The notes under the pieces were generated by a model, which saw only the letters and a list, made by a program, of their open reading frames with translations, did not search any database and had not been told where the DNA came from. A stretch of 64,000 nucleotides of DNA from an uncultured Muribaculaceae bacterium (GTDB taxonomy: Bacteria > Bacteroidota > Bacteroidia > Bacteroidales > Muribaculaceae): the NCBI GenBank assembly GCA_944320595.1, contig CALUIB010000009.1, positions 1 through 64,000 of the forward strand. The letters are read 5' to 3'. Below, one piece after another: positions 1-9,500 of the stretch. Made by a program: the position numbers and the translations under genes. The first letter of the stretch is position 1, and each line of letters begins with the position of its first letter.

Positions 1-92
1 GTCAGCAGCCCTTCGAGGACGCTGAAGTTGGCCTTGTCGCGCAGCAGGCGTTTTATGGCCCAGTCAAAACGTATGTATGTGTTCTTTTCCAT
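1..92 (-). CDS. Rpn/PD-(D/E)XK family nuclease-transposase, N-terminal fragment
   Basis: Reading leftwards from the ATG at 90-92 gives 30 residues before the window edge, beginning MEKNTYIRFDWAIKRLLRDK and continuing with a stretch that ends VLEGLL. This is the characteristic opening of the Bacteroidales Rpn-like PD-(D/E)XK nuclease family, often annotated as putative transposase or recombination-promoting nuclease. The catalytic core lies outside the window, so intactness cannot be judged. It sits beside a type III restriction system, a common setting for such genes. The family match rests on the opening residues only. Confidence 0.65.
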   Translation of the reverse strand, partial: MEKNTYIRFDWAIKRLLRDKANFSVLEGLL

Positions 93-156
93 CGTTCCAA
101 TGCATTTGCTCCTGTTACAAAGAAAACATTTTATTTCGAGATAAGCAACAAGTTGG

Positions 157-185
157 CGAACCGAATTTACTCAAATTTCGGTTCG
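157..185. repeat. Hairpin in the spacer between rpn fragment and res
   Basis: CGAACCGAA at 157-165 pairs with TTCGGTTCG at 177-185, with a short AT-rich loop. It lies upstream of the rpn-like gene and downstream of res (both minus strand). There is no strong U tract next to it, so it may be an operator, a leader structure or a weak terminator. Confidence 0.45.
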
Positions 186-232
186 TCTGCGACATGATAA
201 TTCTTGACATTGAGTCTCGCGTTATTGAATAT

Positions 233-254
233 GCAAAATTTAAACAGACTCTTA
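233..254. repeat. Dispersed repeat copy 1, overlapping the res stop codon
   Basis: The stretch begins GCAAAATTTAAACAGACTCT and is followed by TA. It matches copies at 28451-28472 and 37243-37264 except for one or two bases. Its last three bases (252-254) are the TAA stop codon of res read on the minus strand. The copies share no flanking homology that I can see. Confidence 0.6.
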
Positions 255-3200
255 GTCTAATTTTTTTATTTCATCCAGTAGATTTTGGTAGCTTGTTACA
301 CGGTGATAACGCACATGACTGGTCGATACATTGTTGAACAGCTTTTCGGCACATTCAATCTTGGCTTTCTCCACGCCACGCAGCTCCATTGTGTCCATTG
401 AGCCTTTGGTCTCGGCAATGAAGAAGATGTGCTTCACCGTGCCACGGTTGAAGGCGATGGCCCAGTCGGGAGCATAGTTGCCTACTGGCGTGGGGATTTG
501 GAACGCGCGGGGTAGCTTGGCATAGACGCAAACCTCGGTTGCGCTGTCGAGGCTTTCGGCAAATTCGGTCTCCCCCTTGCTGTCGGGGAATACGTAGTCC
601 ATGATATGCCTCTTAGCCTGATAAGCCTTCTCTATGGGCTGTGTGCGCTTTTCTTGCGTGAAGATGGTGCTGTCGTAAGTTTCCTCAAGCTTGTCGTAGC
701 TGATGTGCTCCACTATCATGGTGGCTTTTTGTTCCTTGATAATGCGGATGACGTTCCGTATGAATTCCTCCGGGTTATTGCGGAACATATAGAGCTTGGC
801 TTGGCCGATGCCTTTCAGGATGGCCACCACTGTGCGGCGTGTCAGCGTCGCGCCTTTGGCTATTTCGCCTACAAGGTCGTACTTCACGGTCGATGTGCTC
901 ACTGTGCCTATCCGCTTCGTCGTGGTGTGCGTGTCGCCAAACTGGTCGGCAGCCTGTTGCGCACCCTCGGTCATGATGTATTTCAGTTCCGTCACATACA
1001 GTTTCTCGTTGATGGCAGCGACGGCTTTGCAGACGAGTTCTTCGCTGTCGTAATGCACGGTATAGACGTACTTGTGGTTGATATTGTGCCACAATTCCTG
1101 AAACTCTTTCTTGGCGAAGTTCTCGTTCAGCTTGTTTTCGGGCGATCGTGTCCGATTGCCGTCCTCTATCATATCGTCGAGCAGGATGTTCTCGTCGTAG
1201 GTGCTTTGCACCAGCTTGTGGGTACTTTGTGCCATTGGCTCCAATCTGCGAGGCAATGCTGCCAAGCTGTTTTCCTGTAAATCGTCCTTGTAGCGTCGGG
1301 TCACTACGCCCTGCTCGTCGATATACTCGTTGTCATAAAGATAGGCATGGATGGAAACTGCCTCGTTCTCTGTTATCGTGTGTTTTGTGCCGTCGGCCAG
1401 CAGCACGGTCTTGTCCTTGAAGAAGTCCATTGTGGCTTTACGTGGACGCTCGCGCAACGATTCGCGTGTTTTCTTCTGCAAATCGTCCACGAAGGTACTG
1501 TAGCTTTCGTTGGCTATGACAGTCAGCTTGTTGATGTCATGTACCCGGTCGCCCAACGCCTCGTAATCCATGCGGTTGCCGTCCTTGTCAACGCACAAGC
1601 GCAGTCCGCGCCCCACTTCCTGCCGCTTGTTCACTTCCGAGTTGCTGTGGCGCAGGGTGCATATTTGGAACACATTGGGATTGTCCCACCCCTCGCGCAG
1701 GGCTGAATGCGAGAATATGAAACGCATAGGCTCGTCAAAGCTGAGCAGCCGCTCCTTGTCCTTCAGGATAAGGTCGTAGGCCGAGATGTCGTCCGAAAGG
1801 TCGCTTTTCCGCCCGGTCTTGCTGTCGATGGCGTGGCCGCTCTTCTTGTCGATTGAGAAGTAGCCGCCATGTATCTCCTGCACAGGAAAACGGCGCAGGT
1901 AAGCTTGGTAGGCATCATCAAATAGGGAGATATTCTCGTTCAGCAGACGGGTGTATTCCTCTTCGAAGATTTGTTGGAACACACCTTGCACCTCATTGCC
2001 TTGCTCGTCGTAGCTCTTGTACTTTGCCACTTCATCGATGAAGAACAGCGAAAGCGTCTTGATACCTTTCCCGAACAGTTCGCGCTCCTTCTCGAAGTGC
2101 GAGCGTATGGTTTCCCGTATCTGCACCCGTTGCAAGGCAAGTTCGCTCACGTCGCCCGTTACCTCGCCCTTGTGCAGCGTCACGCCGTTGAGGAAAGTCA
2201 CGGTATTGCGGTAGGGGTTGATGTCGGAAATCACGTAACCCTTGTACTGGTTCAGGTCGGATGCCACAAACAGGTCGTCGCCGTAAGCCAGTTTCCTCGA
2301 TTCACGCGTGATTATGCCGCTCTTGCGTTTCACTTCCAGTTCTATCCTCACCATCGGCGGTTTGTCTTTCGACAGAATGATGCTGTCGATATAAAGATAG
2401 GTGTTTGTGCCCTGCAGGTTCTTCAGCTCAAAGCCTTTTACTTGGATGCGCTTGACCAATTTTTCCTTGTAAGCGTCCAAAGCGTCGAGGGCATACACCG
2501 TGTTGTGCTTGGTTTTGTGCGTGGCCGAATAGTTCAGCACGAACAGTGGCGCAAAGCGTTTCAGCCCCGTTTGCGTGGCCTCGCCCTCCATCTTCTGCGG
2601 CTCGTCCATGATTATAATCGGGCGGTTGGCGGCAATCGCATCGATGGGACGCCGGCTGCCGAAAGCGTCGCGCTTGTCATAGATGATGCGGCTCTCCTTG
2701 CTGCGTCCGCCCTCTTTCAGCGAGGCGGCGAATGCCTGTGTGTTGATAATCATCACATGGATGCCGCTGCCGCTCGAAAAGTTGTCAAGCTGGTTTAGGT
2801 TGCCGCTGTCATACACGAAGTAGCGGGCTTTCCGTCCGTAATGCTCCATGAAGTGGCCTTCAAGCATGGCGAAACTCTTATGCACGCCCTCGCGAATGGC
2901 GATGCTCGGCACCACCACGATGAATTTGCTCCACCCGTAGCGTTTGTTCAGCTCGAACATCGTCTTGATATAGACGTAGGTCTTGCCCGTGCCAGTCTCC
3001 ATCTCGATGTCGAGGCTGCACGCGCCCATGCCGCCGACCGTCACGAGTTTGTCGGACAGCGGAATGTTGCTCTCGCGCTGCACGTTGCGTATATTTTCTA
3101 ATAGCCGACTTGCATCGAGTTCCACCTCAGCGTTGCGGTAACCCGTTTCGTCAAAATCTATTCGTTCGCGCCCTGCGTCGCGGCGGTAGGCCGCGAGGTC

Positions 3201-3284
3201 GCGCGATGGTTGCCCGGCAAACACGCCCACGGTGTTCTCCACCGCGTCGGTCTGGTATTGCTGTATCTTGAATTGGAATTTCAT
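252..3284 (-). CDS. res: Type III restriction enzyme Res subunit
   Basis: Protein of 1010 residues, the usual size of a type III Res subunit, which translocates on DNA and cuts when complexed with Mod. The N-terminal half is a superfamily 2 helicase: Walker A ETGTGKT near residues 96-102, DEPQ (Walker B) at 227-230, a later HSALREGWDNP segment and a motif VI-like QEVGRGLRL. Near the C-terminus, APDWAIAF followed by an AETKG segment fits a PD-(D/E)XK nuclease core. The gene is last in the operon, 11 bases after the zeta-like gene. The stop codon lies inside a dispersed repeat. No frameshift is visible, so the nuclease appears intact. Confidence 0.93.
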   Translation of the reverse strand: MKFQFKIQQYQTDAVENTVGVFAGQPSRDLAAYRRDAGRERIDFDETGYRNAEVELDASRLLENIRNVQRESNIPLSDKLVTVGGMGACSLDIEMETGTGKTYVYIKTMFELNKRYGWSKFIVVVPSIAIREGVHKSFAMLEGHFMEHYGRKARYFVYDSGNLNQLDNFSSGSGIHVMIINTQAFAASLKEGGRSKESRIIYDKRDAFGSRRPIDAIAANRPIIIMDEPQKMEGEATQTGLKRFAPLFVLNYSATHKTKHNTVYALDALDAYKEKLVKRIQVKGFELKNLQGTNTYLYIDSIILSKDKPPMVRIELEVKRKSGIITRESRKLAYGDDLFVASDLNQYKGYVISDINPYRNTVTFLNGVTLHKGEVTGDVSELALQRVQIRETIRSHFEKERELFGKGIKTLSLFFIDEVAKYKSYDEQGNEVQGVFQQIFEEEYTRLLNENISLFDDAYQAYLRRFPVQEIHGGYFSIDKKSGHAIDSKTGRKSDLSDDISAYDLILKDKERLLSFDEPMRFIFSHSALREGWDNPNVFQICTLRHSNSEVNKRQEVGRGLRLCVDKDGNRMDYEALGDRVHDINKLTVIANESYSTFVDDLQKKTRESLRERPRKATMDFFKDKTVLLADGTKHTITENEAVSIHAYLYDNEYIDEQGVVTRRYKDDLQENSLAALPRRLEPMAQSTHKLVQSTYDENILLDDMIEDGNRTRSPENKLNENFAKKEFQELWHNINHKYVYTVHYDSEELVCKAVAAINEKLYVTELKYIMTEGAQQAADQFGDTHTTTKRIGTVSTSTVKYDLVGEIAKGATLTRRTVVAILKGIGQAKLYMFRNNPEEFIRNVIRIIKEQKATMIVEHISYDKLEETYDSTIFTQEKRTQPIEKAYQAKRHIMDYVFPDSKGETEFAESLDSATEVCVYAKLPRAFQIPTPVGNYAPDWAIAFNRGTVKHIFFIAETKGSMDTMELRGVEKAKIECAEKLFNNVSTSHVRYHRVTSYQNLLDEIKKLD

Positions 3285-3295
3285 TTAGCCGTTTT

Positions 3296-3895
3296 TTAGG
3301 GCAATAATATTTGCGCCCATTCAGGTATTATGTTCACATATATTTTCTTCACTTCGCCATTCACCAAGCGGAATTGCAGCTTTGCGTCTTGTCCGTCCAC
3401 AGAGTTGTCGTAAACATAGAGGCGGTCAACTATCGGTGCTACCGTCTTGCAATTGGCTATCGATTTGTAATAGCGTGAGATAATCTTTGGAATAGGCACA
3501 TCGTGACCCCCTTTCATGACTCTTCCTGCAATTCGTGCTGCATTAATGGACGGGTGCGATGTAGAAATGAAGAACAGGCGCAAGAAGAAACCTGCTTGTT
3601 TGGCACGGATAATAAAATCTATTTTATCTTCTGCCGACATTACGGTCTCAAACACAAAACTCCTGTGATACATGAGGCATTTTTCTCGCATATCGGCACA
3701 GTATCGTGCAGCCTTCATTATGGCTTCCTTGGAGTTCCAATCACCGAATTTTTCTTGGGCTACTTCGTCGGGATTTATGTACATAGTTCCTTCCGCCCAT
3801 TCGTGATGGAGTAATTTTTGTGTCACAGAGGTCTTGCCCGACCCATTGGGTCCGGCAATCACAATCATTTCTGGTAAGTGCTTGTTTTCACTCAT
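3296..3895 (-). CDS. Zeta-toxin-like P-loop kinase
   Basis: Protein of 199 residues with an N-terminal P-loop GPNGSGKT (near residues 15-22), then INPDE, a SFVFETVMS strand and a RVMKGGHDVP segment. This order is typical of the zeta toxin / COG4185 group. Characterised zeta toxins phosphorylate UDP-activated amino sugars; whether this divergent branch does so is unknown. Its ATG overlaps the end of the upstream 69-residue ORF by 8 bases, and res starts 11 bases downstream, so the three genes are probably co-transcribed. Placement between mod and res suggests a maintenance or guard role for the restriction locus, which is inference. An accessory ATPase of the restriction system is the alternative. 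Confidence 0.8.
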   Translation of the reverse strand: MSENKHLPEMIVIAGPNGSGKTSVTQKLLHHEWAEGTMYINPDEVAQEKFGDWNSKEAIMKAARYCADMREKCLMYHRSFVFETVMSAEDKIDFIIRAKQAGFFLRLFFISTSHPSINAARIAGRVMKGGHDVPIPKIISRYYKSIANCKTVAPIVDRLYVYDNSVDGQDAKLQFRLVNGEVKKIYVNIIPEWAQILLP

Positions 3896-4097
3896 GTATC
3901 ACTGAATTTATCTTATCGCGCCATTTCAGCTGTTTGTTGGCAATGTCTTGTCGCAGTTTGGCGAAATGTTCCTCCGTGGCTCTTTTGTTGCCTGCTTTAG
4001 CTTCTTCGGCCACTTCCTTCATGATTTGTTCCAACATTTCGTCCGAGGGTTCTTCTTCGGGACTAAAGCGGTATGCATTCAATTCTTTCTCTGACAT
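3888..4097 (-). CDS. Small charged protein, probable antitoxin partner of the zeta-like kinase
   Basis: Protein of 69 residues, rich in Glu and Lys and predicted to be largely helical, with no recognised domain. It starts 72 bases after the mod stop and overlaps the zeta-like ORF by 8 bases, the usual translationally coupled antitoxin-first order. A Bacteroidetes -7 element lies just upstream on the same strand, so the pair may be expressed independently of mod. The antitoxin role is inferred from size, order and overlap only. Confidence 0.6.
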   Translation of the reverse strand: MSEKELNAYRFSPEEEPSDEMLEQIMKEVAEEAKAGNKRATEEHFAKLRQDIANKQLKWRDKINSVIHE

Positions 4098-4125
4098 AGC
4101 TGAACGATTTTGCTTACAACTGTTG

Positions 4126-4133
4126 CAAATATA
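4126..4133 (-). promoter_or_regulatory. Candidate internal promoter (-7) for the small ORF/zeta/res genes
   Basis: On the minus strand the sequence reads TATATTTG, matching the Bacteroidetes -7 consensus TAnnTTTG, 29 bases before the ATG at 4097. The -33 part is poor (GTTTTC). It would let the toxin-antitoxin-like pair and res be transcribed without mod. Confidence 0.4.
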
Positions 4134-4169
4134 GCTATTCTATTGGAGAAAACGGCTTAGCCCGTCCAC

Positions 4170-6086
4170 TTAAATTATCCGCCGTATTGTGTCGCGGCTG
4201 TATGTGTCAAACAGTTGGTCGAAGTTGTCGGCCATGCTGTCGGAGGGCAGCGAGCTGTCGCGCATCACGAAGTAGCGAGGCTTTAGTTTGGCTATCTCCT
4301 TTATCGTATCCTCGGCGATGCCGGAGTCGAAACAGGCCACGAGGTGGGTGCCGTTCACGAAGAACACCTGCTTGCCGTCCATCGTCCGCTGCTCGATGGT
4401 GGCTGAAAGCTCCACGCCAAGGTCGAGCATAACCTGGAACAGCAGGTCTTCGGCCGAGCGATCTCCCTTCACGTTGTCGGGAAAGAGGTTTTTCTTGGTA
4501 AACTCCCATGGAGTGTAATACACGTCCTGCATGTTGCTGGTATCTAACTTCAACACGCGGAACCCCGTGTCTAAGTCTTGCCCTTGCAAGCCGGCTTCTT
4601 CCTTGATTTTCCGCCCGGCACGGCGTATGCGCTCCTTGCCTATCTCGCAGATAGTTTTATATCCTGCCTTGTAGGCTTCGCTTTTTTCGTCGGTTTTTTC
4701 GGGTAGCTGCACCATGATGAATTTGCGGCGGCCTCCGTCCTCGGCATTGAGTTGCATGACGGCATGGGCGGTGGTGGCTGAGCCGGAGAAGAAGTCGAGG
4801 ATGATAGAATCAGATGAACTTCCCAATTCAAGTACCCGTTTTATTGTAAATGGAGATTTCGGATAATCGAAATATGTCTTTTCAAATAGTTCCTTCATAG
4901 CTTCTGTTCCACGTTCATTAACAAATTCTTTTTCATCCCAAACACTTCGTTGCATTTTTGATGTTTTGCGGTATTTTTGAACAATCATAAAGCCTCCATT
5001 TTGATTTGCTTTACCGAAGATTTCAATATTGAGATTTTTTCGGGCCTTTTCTTCTTTTCCCCATCTCCAAACAGTTTGTATTCCATTTGATTTTGCAGGG
5101 AAAACTTCGATAAAGCCATTTTGAGGTTCCAATGATATTTCCATTAAACCATTTGCATCCACGTTATTAGGGTTTACATAGAAAGGATAGAATAAGTTAG
5201 GACGGTTTTTATCATTGAACTTAACATTACGATTGCGTAGTTCCATAAGATTAAAACCTCCTTTTGCATCGTAATACTGGAATTGCTTATCTTTTTCTTC
5301 CACTAAGTTAATATGGCTAAATATACTTTTTGTGTAGATTAAAATATAGTCATGTTGCTGTGCAATACCGCCATAATCCCGTCCACCACGATTGTTTATA
5401 ATTATAGAATTGCTTTTGAAATTAGACTGTCCGAACACTTCATCGCACACTTTTTTTAAATTTGCTTGCTCGTTGTCATCAATCGAGATGAATATCACCC
5501 CGTCGTCTGCCAGCAAATCTTTCGCAACTTTTAGGCGTGGATAAATCATGTTTAGCCAGTCGGTGTGGAAACGGCCATTTGATTCCGTGTTCTGCACCAA
5601 GCGGTTCCCCTCCTCGTCGATTTGGCCGCTGTTCTCTTGATAATCGGCGGCACTTTGCGAGAAGTCGTCGTTGTAAACAAAGTCGTTGCCCGTATTGTAA
5701 GGCGGGTCGATATATATCATCTTCACTTTGCCGAGATAGGTTTCGCGCAGCACTTTCAGCACATCGAGGTTGTCGCCCTCGATGTAAAGGTTCTGCGTGT
5801 GGTCGAAGTCCACGCTCTCCTCCCGACAGGGGCGCAAGGTCTTGTTGGTCGGCGTGTTGGCTAAGTGGGCATGGGGCTTCTTGTCCGGCCATGTGAACTG
5901 GTATCGTTCCTCGCCGTCGTCTATCACGTCGGCCGACAGTTCCTCGCGTAGTTTCTCGAAGTCGATGCCTAGCACCGTCTTGCCATCCTTGTCCTTATGT
6001 TCCGTCACGCACTGCGGAAAGAGTTGCGCTATCTTGTCGATGTTCGAGCCTGTCACATCAAGGCTTTGCATCTTCAGCTTATCCAT
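4170..6086 (-). CDS. mod: Type III restriction-modification methylase Mod (N6-adenine)
   Basis: Protein of 638 residues, a beta-class adenine methyltransferase: catalytic DPPYNTG at residues 127-133 and the AdoMet-binding DFFSGSATT at about 431-439, with the target-recognition domain between. Mod provides sequence recognition for both modification and Res-dependent cutting. The DNA from about 4800 to 5470 (residues about 206-429) is clearly AT-rich, while the parts coding for both catalytic motifs are GC-richer like the rest of the window. This suggests that the recognition domain was exchanged by recombination. No long simple-sequence tract for phase variation is seen. First gene of the operon; its upstream region has palindromes at 6139-6183. 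Confidence 0.94.
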   Translation of the reverse strand: MDKLKMQSLDVTGSNIDKIAQLFPQCVTEHKDKDGKTVLGIDFEKLREELSADVIDDGEERYQFTWPDKKPHAHLANTPTNKTLRPCREESVDFDHTQNLYIEGDNLDVLKVLRETYLGKVKMIYIDPPYNTGNDFVYNDDFSQSAADYQENSGQIDEEGNRLVQNTESNGRFHTDWLNMIYPRLKVAKDLLADDGVIFISIDDNEQANLKKVCDEVFGQSNFKSNSIIINNRGGRDYGGIAQQHDYILIYTKSIFSHINLVEEKDKQFQYYDAKGGFNLMELRNRNVKFNDKNRPNLFYPFYVNPNNVDANGLMEISLEPQNGFIEVFPAKSNGIQTVWRWGKEEKARKNLNIEIFGKANQNGGFMIVQKYRKTSKMQRSVWDEKEFVNERGTEAMKELFEKTYFDYPKSPFTIKRVLELGSSSDSIILDFFSGSATTAHAVMQLNAEDGGRRKFIMVQLPEKTDEKSEAYKAGYKTICEIGKERIRRAGRKIKEEAGLQGQDLDTGFRVLKLDTSNMQDVYYTPWEFTKKNLFPDNVKGDRSAEDLLFQVMLDLGVELSATIEQRTMDGKQVFFVNGTHLVACFDSGIAEDTIKEIAKLKPRYFVMRDSSLPSDSMADNFDQLFDTYSRDTIRRII

Positions 6087-6138
6087 ATTTTTAGTAGTCC
6101 CTGTTAAATTAATCTGTATGGGTAATTTGCTTGTTTTG

Positions 6139-6183
6139 AGATAGTTATGCTGTGTAAAACATAGCTATCTCTTGCCGAGAGAT
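6139..6183. promoter_or_regulatory. Overlapping palindromes upstream of mod, possible operator
   Basis: AGATAGTTATG (6139-6149) is an inverted repeat of CATAGCTATCT (6160-6170) with one mismatch. It overlaps a second dyad, ATCTCT / AGAGAT (6167-6183). Both lie 50-100 bases before the mod start. Restriction operons often use such dyads for controller binding, but no controller gene is visible here. Confidence 0.35.
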
Positions 6184-6255
6184 AATTGCTTTCGTAAAGA
6201 TACACAAAATCTCATAAAAAACGGGTCAGAAACATAAAACTTTAATTCTCGCTTA

Positions 6256-6319
6256 TTCCAAATAGAATGCAACATGAACTGTGCGTCCATACATTTCATG
6301 TGCATCACATTCTATGGAA
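6256..6319. repeat. Long imperfect inverted repeat upstream of porU
   Basis: Left arm 6256-6278 runs from TTCCAAATAGAATG to ACATGAA. Right arm 6295-6319 runs from TTCATGT to CATTCTATGGAA. The outer and inner parts pair while the middle bulges. It lies between divergent start sites, so a terminator role is unlikely. Regulatory site, attenuator or mobile-element relic are all possible. Confidence 0.45.
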
Positions 6320-6521
6320 CTGTAATATGGATTTGTTTAGCAAATTTATATTCTTTGCTGCTTGGCATATTGATTATGAGTCTCTAATCATTTTAATCGA
6401 TCTCTCGGCAAGTGTTAATTGATGGATTATGATAGGGCGTGTTTTGTGCTTTTTGGAGGGCTGAGGTAATATTTTGTTCGGCTGTACGTTATTATATTGA
6501 TATGCAAGTATCGGTTTGCTT

Positions 6522-9500
6522 ATGAATGGAATTTTACGAAAGTTAACGATTAATATATTGCTGATAACCTTGTTGGTGGTTGCTGCCCCAGTGGCACGGG
6601 CACTCGATGCGTCGCACAGTGTGCTTTCGTCGGGGCGTTGGGTGAAAGTGTCGGTGGGCGAAACCGGCATATATTCCATCACCAATGCCATGCTTTCGCG
6701 TTGGGGATTTTCCGACCCAGCCAAGGTGAAAATATTTGGATATGGCGGTGCGCCAGTCTCGACTACCCTTGATGCCGACCAGATAGACGACTTGCCGCAA
6801 GTGCCTGTGTTGCGAACCAACGGCGGATTGCTGTTCTATGGCCAAGGGCCCACCACGTGGCAGGCATCCAACTTGCAGGGGATGGATTATGTGCAGTACC
6901 AGCACCCGTATGCCACGGCAGGATATTACTTCATCACCGACCGCAGCGACGTGGGGGAGGCCGCGCTGGCCACCGAAAACACTCCGCTCGGCAGCGGCGG
7001 CACGGTATCGACATTTACCGGGCGCACTTTCCACGAGTCGGAGCTTTTCTCTCCCGGTGAAACGGGGCATTACTTACTGGGCGAGGATTTTCGCTACACC
7101 ACCACGCAGACGTTCAACTTCGACCTTACTGGCATTGTCGAGGGAACCGATGTGTCGGTGCTGACGAGCTTTGCCGCAGCGGCATCGGGGCGCAGCTCGT
7201 TGTCGTTCAGGTACAACGGTAATGCATTGGCATCGACCTCGGCCGACAACATATCGGCACTCTCTGGCGAATATACTTTCGTCAACAGCACTCGCACTAT
7301 TAAGCAGTTTGAACTTGGGGGCAGCGACCTCGACTTTTCGGTGGCTTTTGCCGGAGGAGGGTCGGTAAGCATCGCCAGGCTGGACTATATCACGGTCAAT
7401 TACACTCGCCGCCTCGACATGGGCGGACTGTCGCAATTGTCGTTCAGTGCGCCTTCGGGTGGTTCTCCGCAAGCCGTGTATGCCCTTTCGGGCAGCACGC
7501 AGGCCACGCATATATGGGATGTGACTGTTCCGCACCGACCCGTCGAGGTGACCTGCACGGCAGGCGGCGGTGGCGTGGCGCGGTTCACGCCGTCGGCAGG
7601 CGGTGCGAGGGAATATGTGGCGTTCAACGATGACGGAACATTCCCCACGCCCACGCTCGTGGGCAGCGTGGACGCTCAGGACTTGCACGCCGAGGCCACT
7701 CCCGACATGATTATCATCACCCCCAGGGAATTTATCACCGAGGCTCGCCGCGTGGCGGCATTGCACGAGCAGGTCGATTCCATGCGGGTGCTTGTGGTTG
7801 ACCATTCGCTCATCTTCAATGAATTTTCATCGGGAACGCCCGACGTGATGGCATACCGAAAATTGGCAAAAATGTTCTACGACCGCGGCACCGACGGCGA
7901 CGGGCACAGGCTGGGCTACGTGCTGCTTTTTGGCCGCCCGCTGTATGACAACCGCAACATAACCGCCGCCGCGCGTGCGCTCGACTACCCTCGGCTGCTG
8001 ATATGGGAGTCGGCCACGGGGCTTGACGACAACAGCTCTTTTTGCACCGACGACATACTGGGAACCCTGTCGGACGGGTCGAATGAAAACAATATGTACA
8101 CTCGCGGAATGGAGATAGCCGTGGGGCGGATGCCGGTGAAAAGCCTGACGGAGGCTGCCGACATGGTTGACAAACTGGTGGAATATGTCACCGGGCAGGA
8201 TTACGGCTCGTGGAAAAACAATGTGATAGTGCTGGCCGATGACGAGGATGACATGGTGCACGCCGAGCAGTCGGAATCCTGCGTGACAAAAATGATGGCC
8301 AACGGCGGGGAGGATTATGTGTATAACCGCATTTATTTGGATGCATACAGGTATATCTCGGACGGCAGCGGCAACAATTACCCCGATGCAAGGCAGGATA
8401 TGTTCAAGCTGCTCAACGACGGGGCGTTGGTGTTCAACTACGTGGGGCATGGCAGCCCCGTAGGGTGGTCGCACGAGCATATATTGGTGTGGGATGATAT
8501 TAATAACGGCTTGTACTACAATCATATCCCATTCGTCTATACGGCCACGTGCGAGTTTACGCGTGTCGATGCCTCGGCAGTGTCGGGGGGCGAGCTTATG
8601 TTCCTCAATCGCCGCGGCGGAGCCATAGCCCTATATACGACCACGCGGCAGGCGATAATCGCATACAACGGGCCGCTGACCGAGGAGTATGGCAGGCAGC
8701 TTTTCGCCCGCGGAGCCGACGGGCAGTATCAGCGCATAGGCGACATATACCGATTATCGAAGAATGCACATGGCGACAGCAACAAGTTGCGTTTCATCCT
8801 CATAGGCGACCCGGCTATGCGATTAGGCTATCCAACTTACAAGGCCGTGGTGGAGACAATCAACGGCATGGAGCCTACCGAGGACGATATGCCGGAGTTC
8901 AAGGCGCGGCAGACGATGACCGTGCGCGGCTCGATATATGACGACCGGGGGAACAAGGCCACCACGTTCACTGGTGCCGTCTATCCCACACTGTATGGCC
9001 CGGAACGGTCGGTGGAAACCAACGATAACCACAACGAGGGCCATAAGTTTGTGTATCAGGAGCGCAGCGACAAGCTGGCTATGATAAAAGACTCGGTGAG
9101 CAACGGGGAATTTGTGTTCCACATCAACATACCCTCCGAAATATCGGCCGACAATTACCGCCCGGCGCAGCTGAACCTGTATGCTTACAGCAACGACGGG
9201 CGCGAGGCAAACGGCTCGAACAGCAATTTTTATATTTATGGCTATGACGACACGGCAGGCAACGACACCATAGGCCCGGAGATACGCGTGATGTACCTCA
9301 ATAACGACGACTTCGCCGACGGTGGCGAGGTGAATGAGTCGCCTATGCTGATAGCCGAGGTTTACGACCGGTCGGGGCTTAACTTCTCGACGGCAGGCAT
9401 AGGGCACCAGATGACGTTGCAAATCGACGGCACCACTACGCTGTCCGATGTGTCATCCTATTTCACCCCCGAAATCGACCCTCGCGGCGGCGAAGGCTCG

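Larger units (their letters stand above)
6087..6521. other. Divergent intergenic region between mod and porU
   Basis: This 435-base AT-rich spacer separates divergent genes and has no convincing ORF. It holds the mod-proximal palindromes (6139-6183) and a longer imperfect inverted repeat at 6256-6319. I could not place a good porU promoter: the best is an ATTCTTTG near 6350, with poor spacing. Confidence 0.6.

Noticed and set aside
606-1280. Open frame of 224 codons on the plus strand within res
   Set aside because: It is antisense to the helicase gene and shows no recognisable protein features.
4890-5470. Phase-variable repeat tract in mod
   Set aside because: The region is AT-rich but contains no long homopolymer or short tandem repeat of the kind that switches type III methylases.
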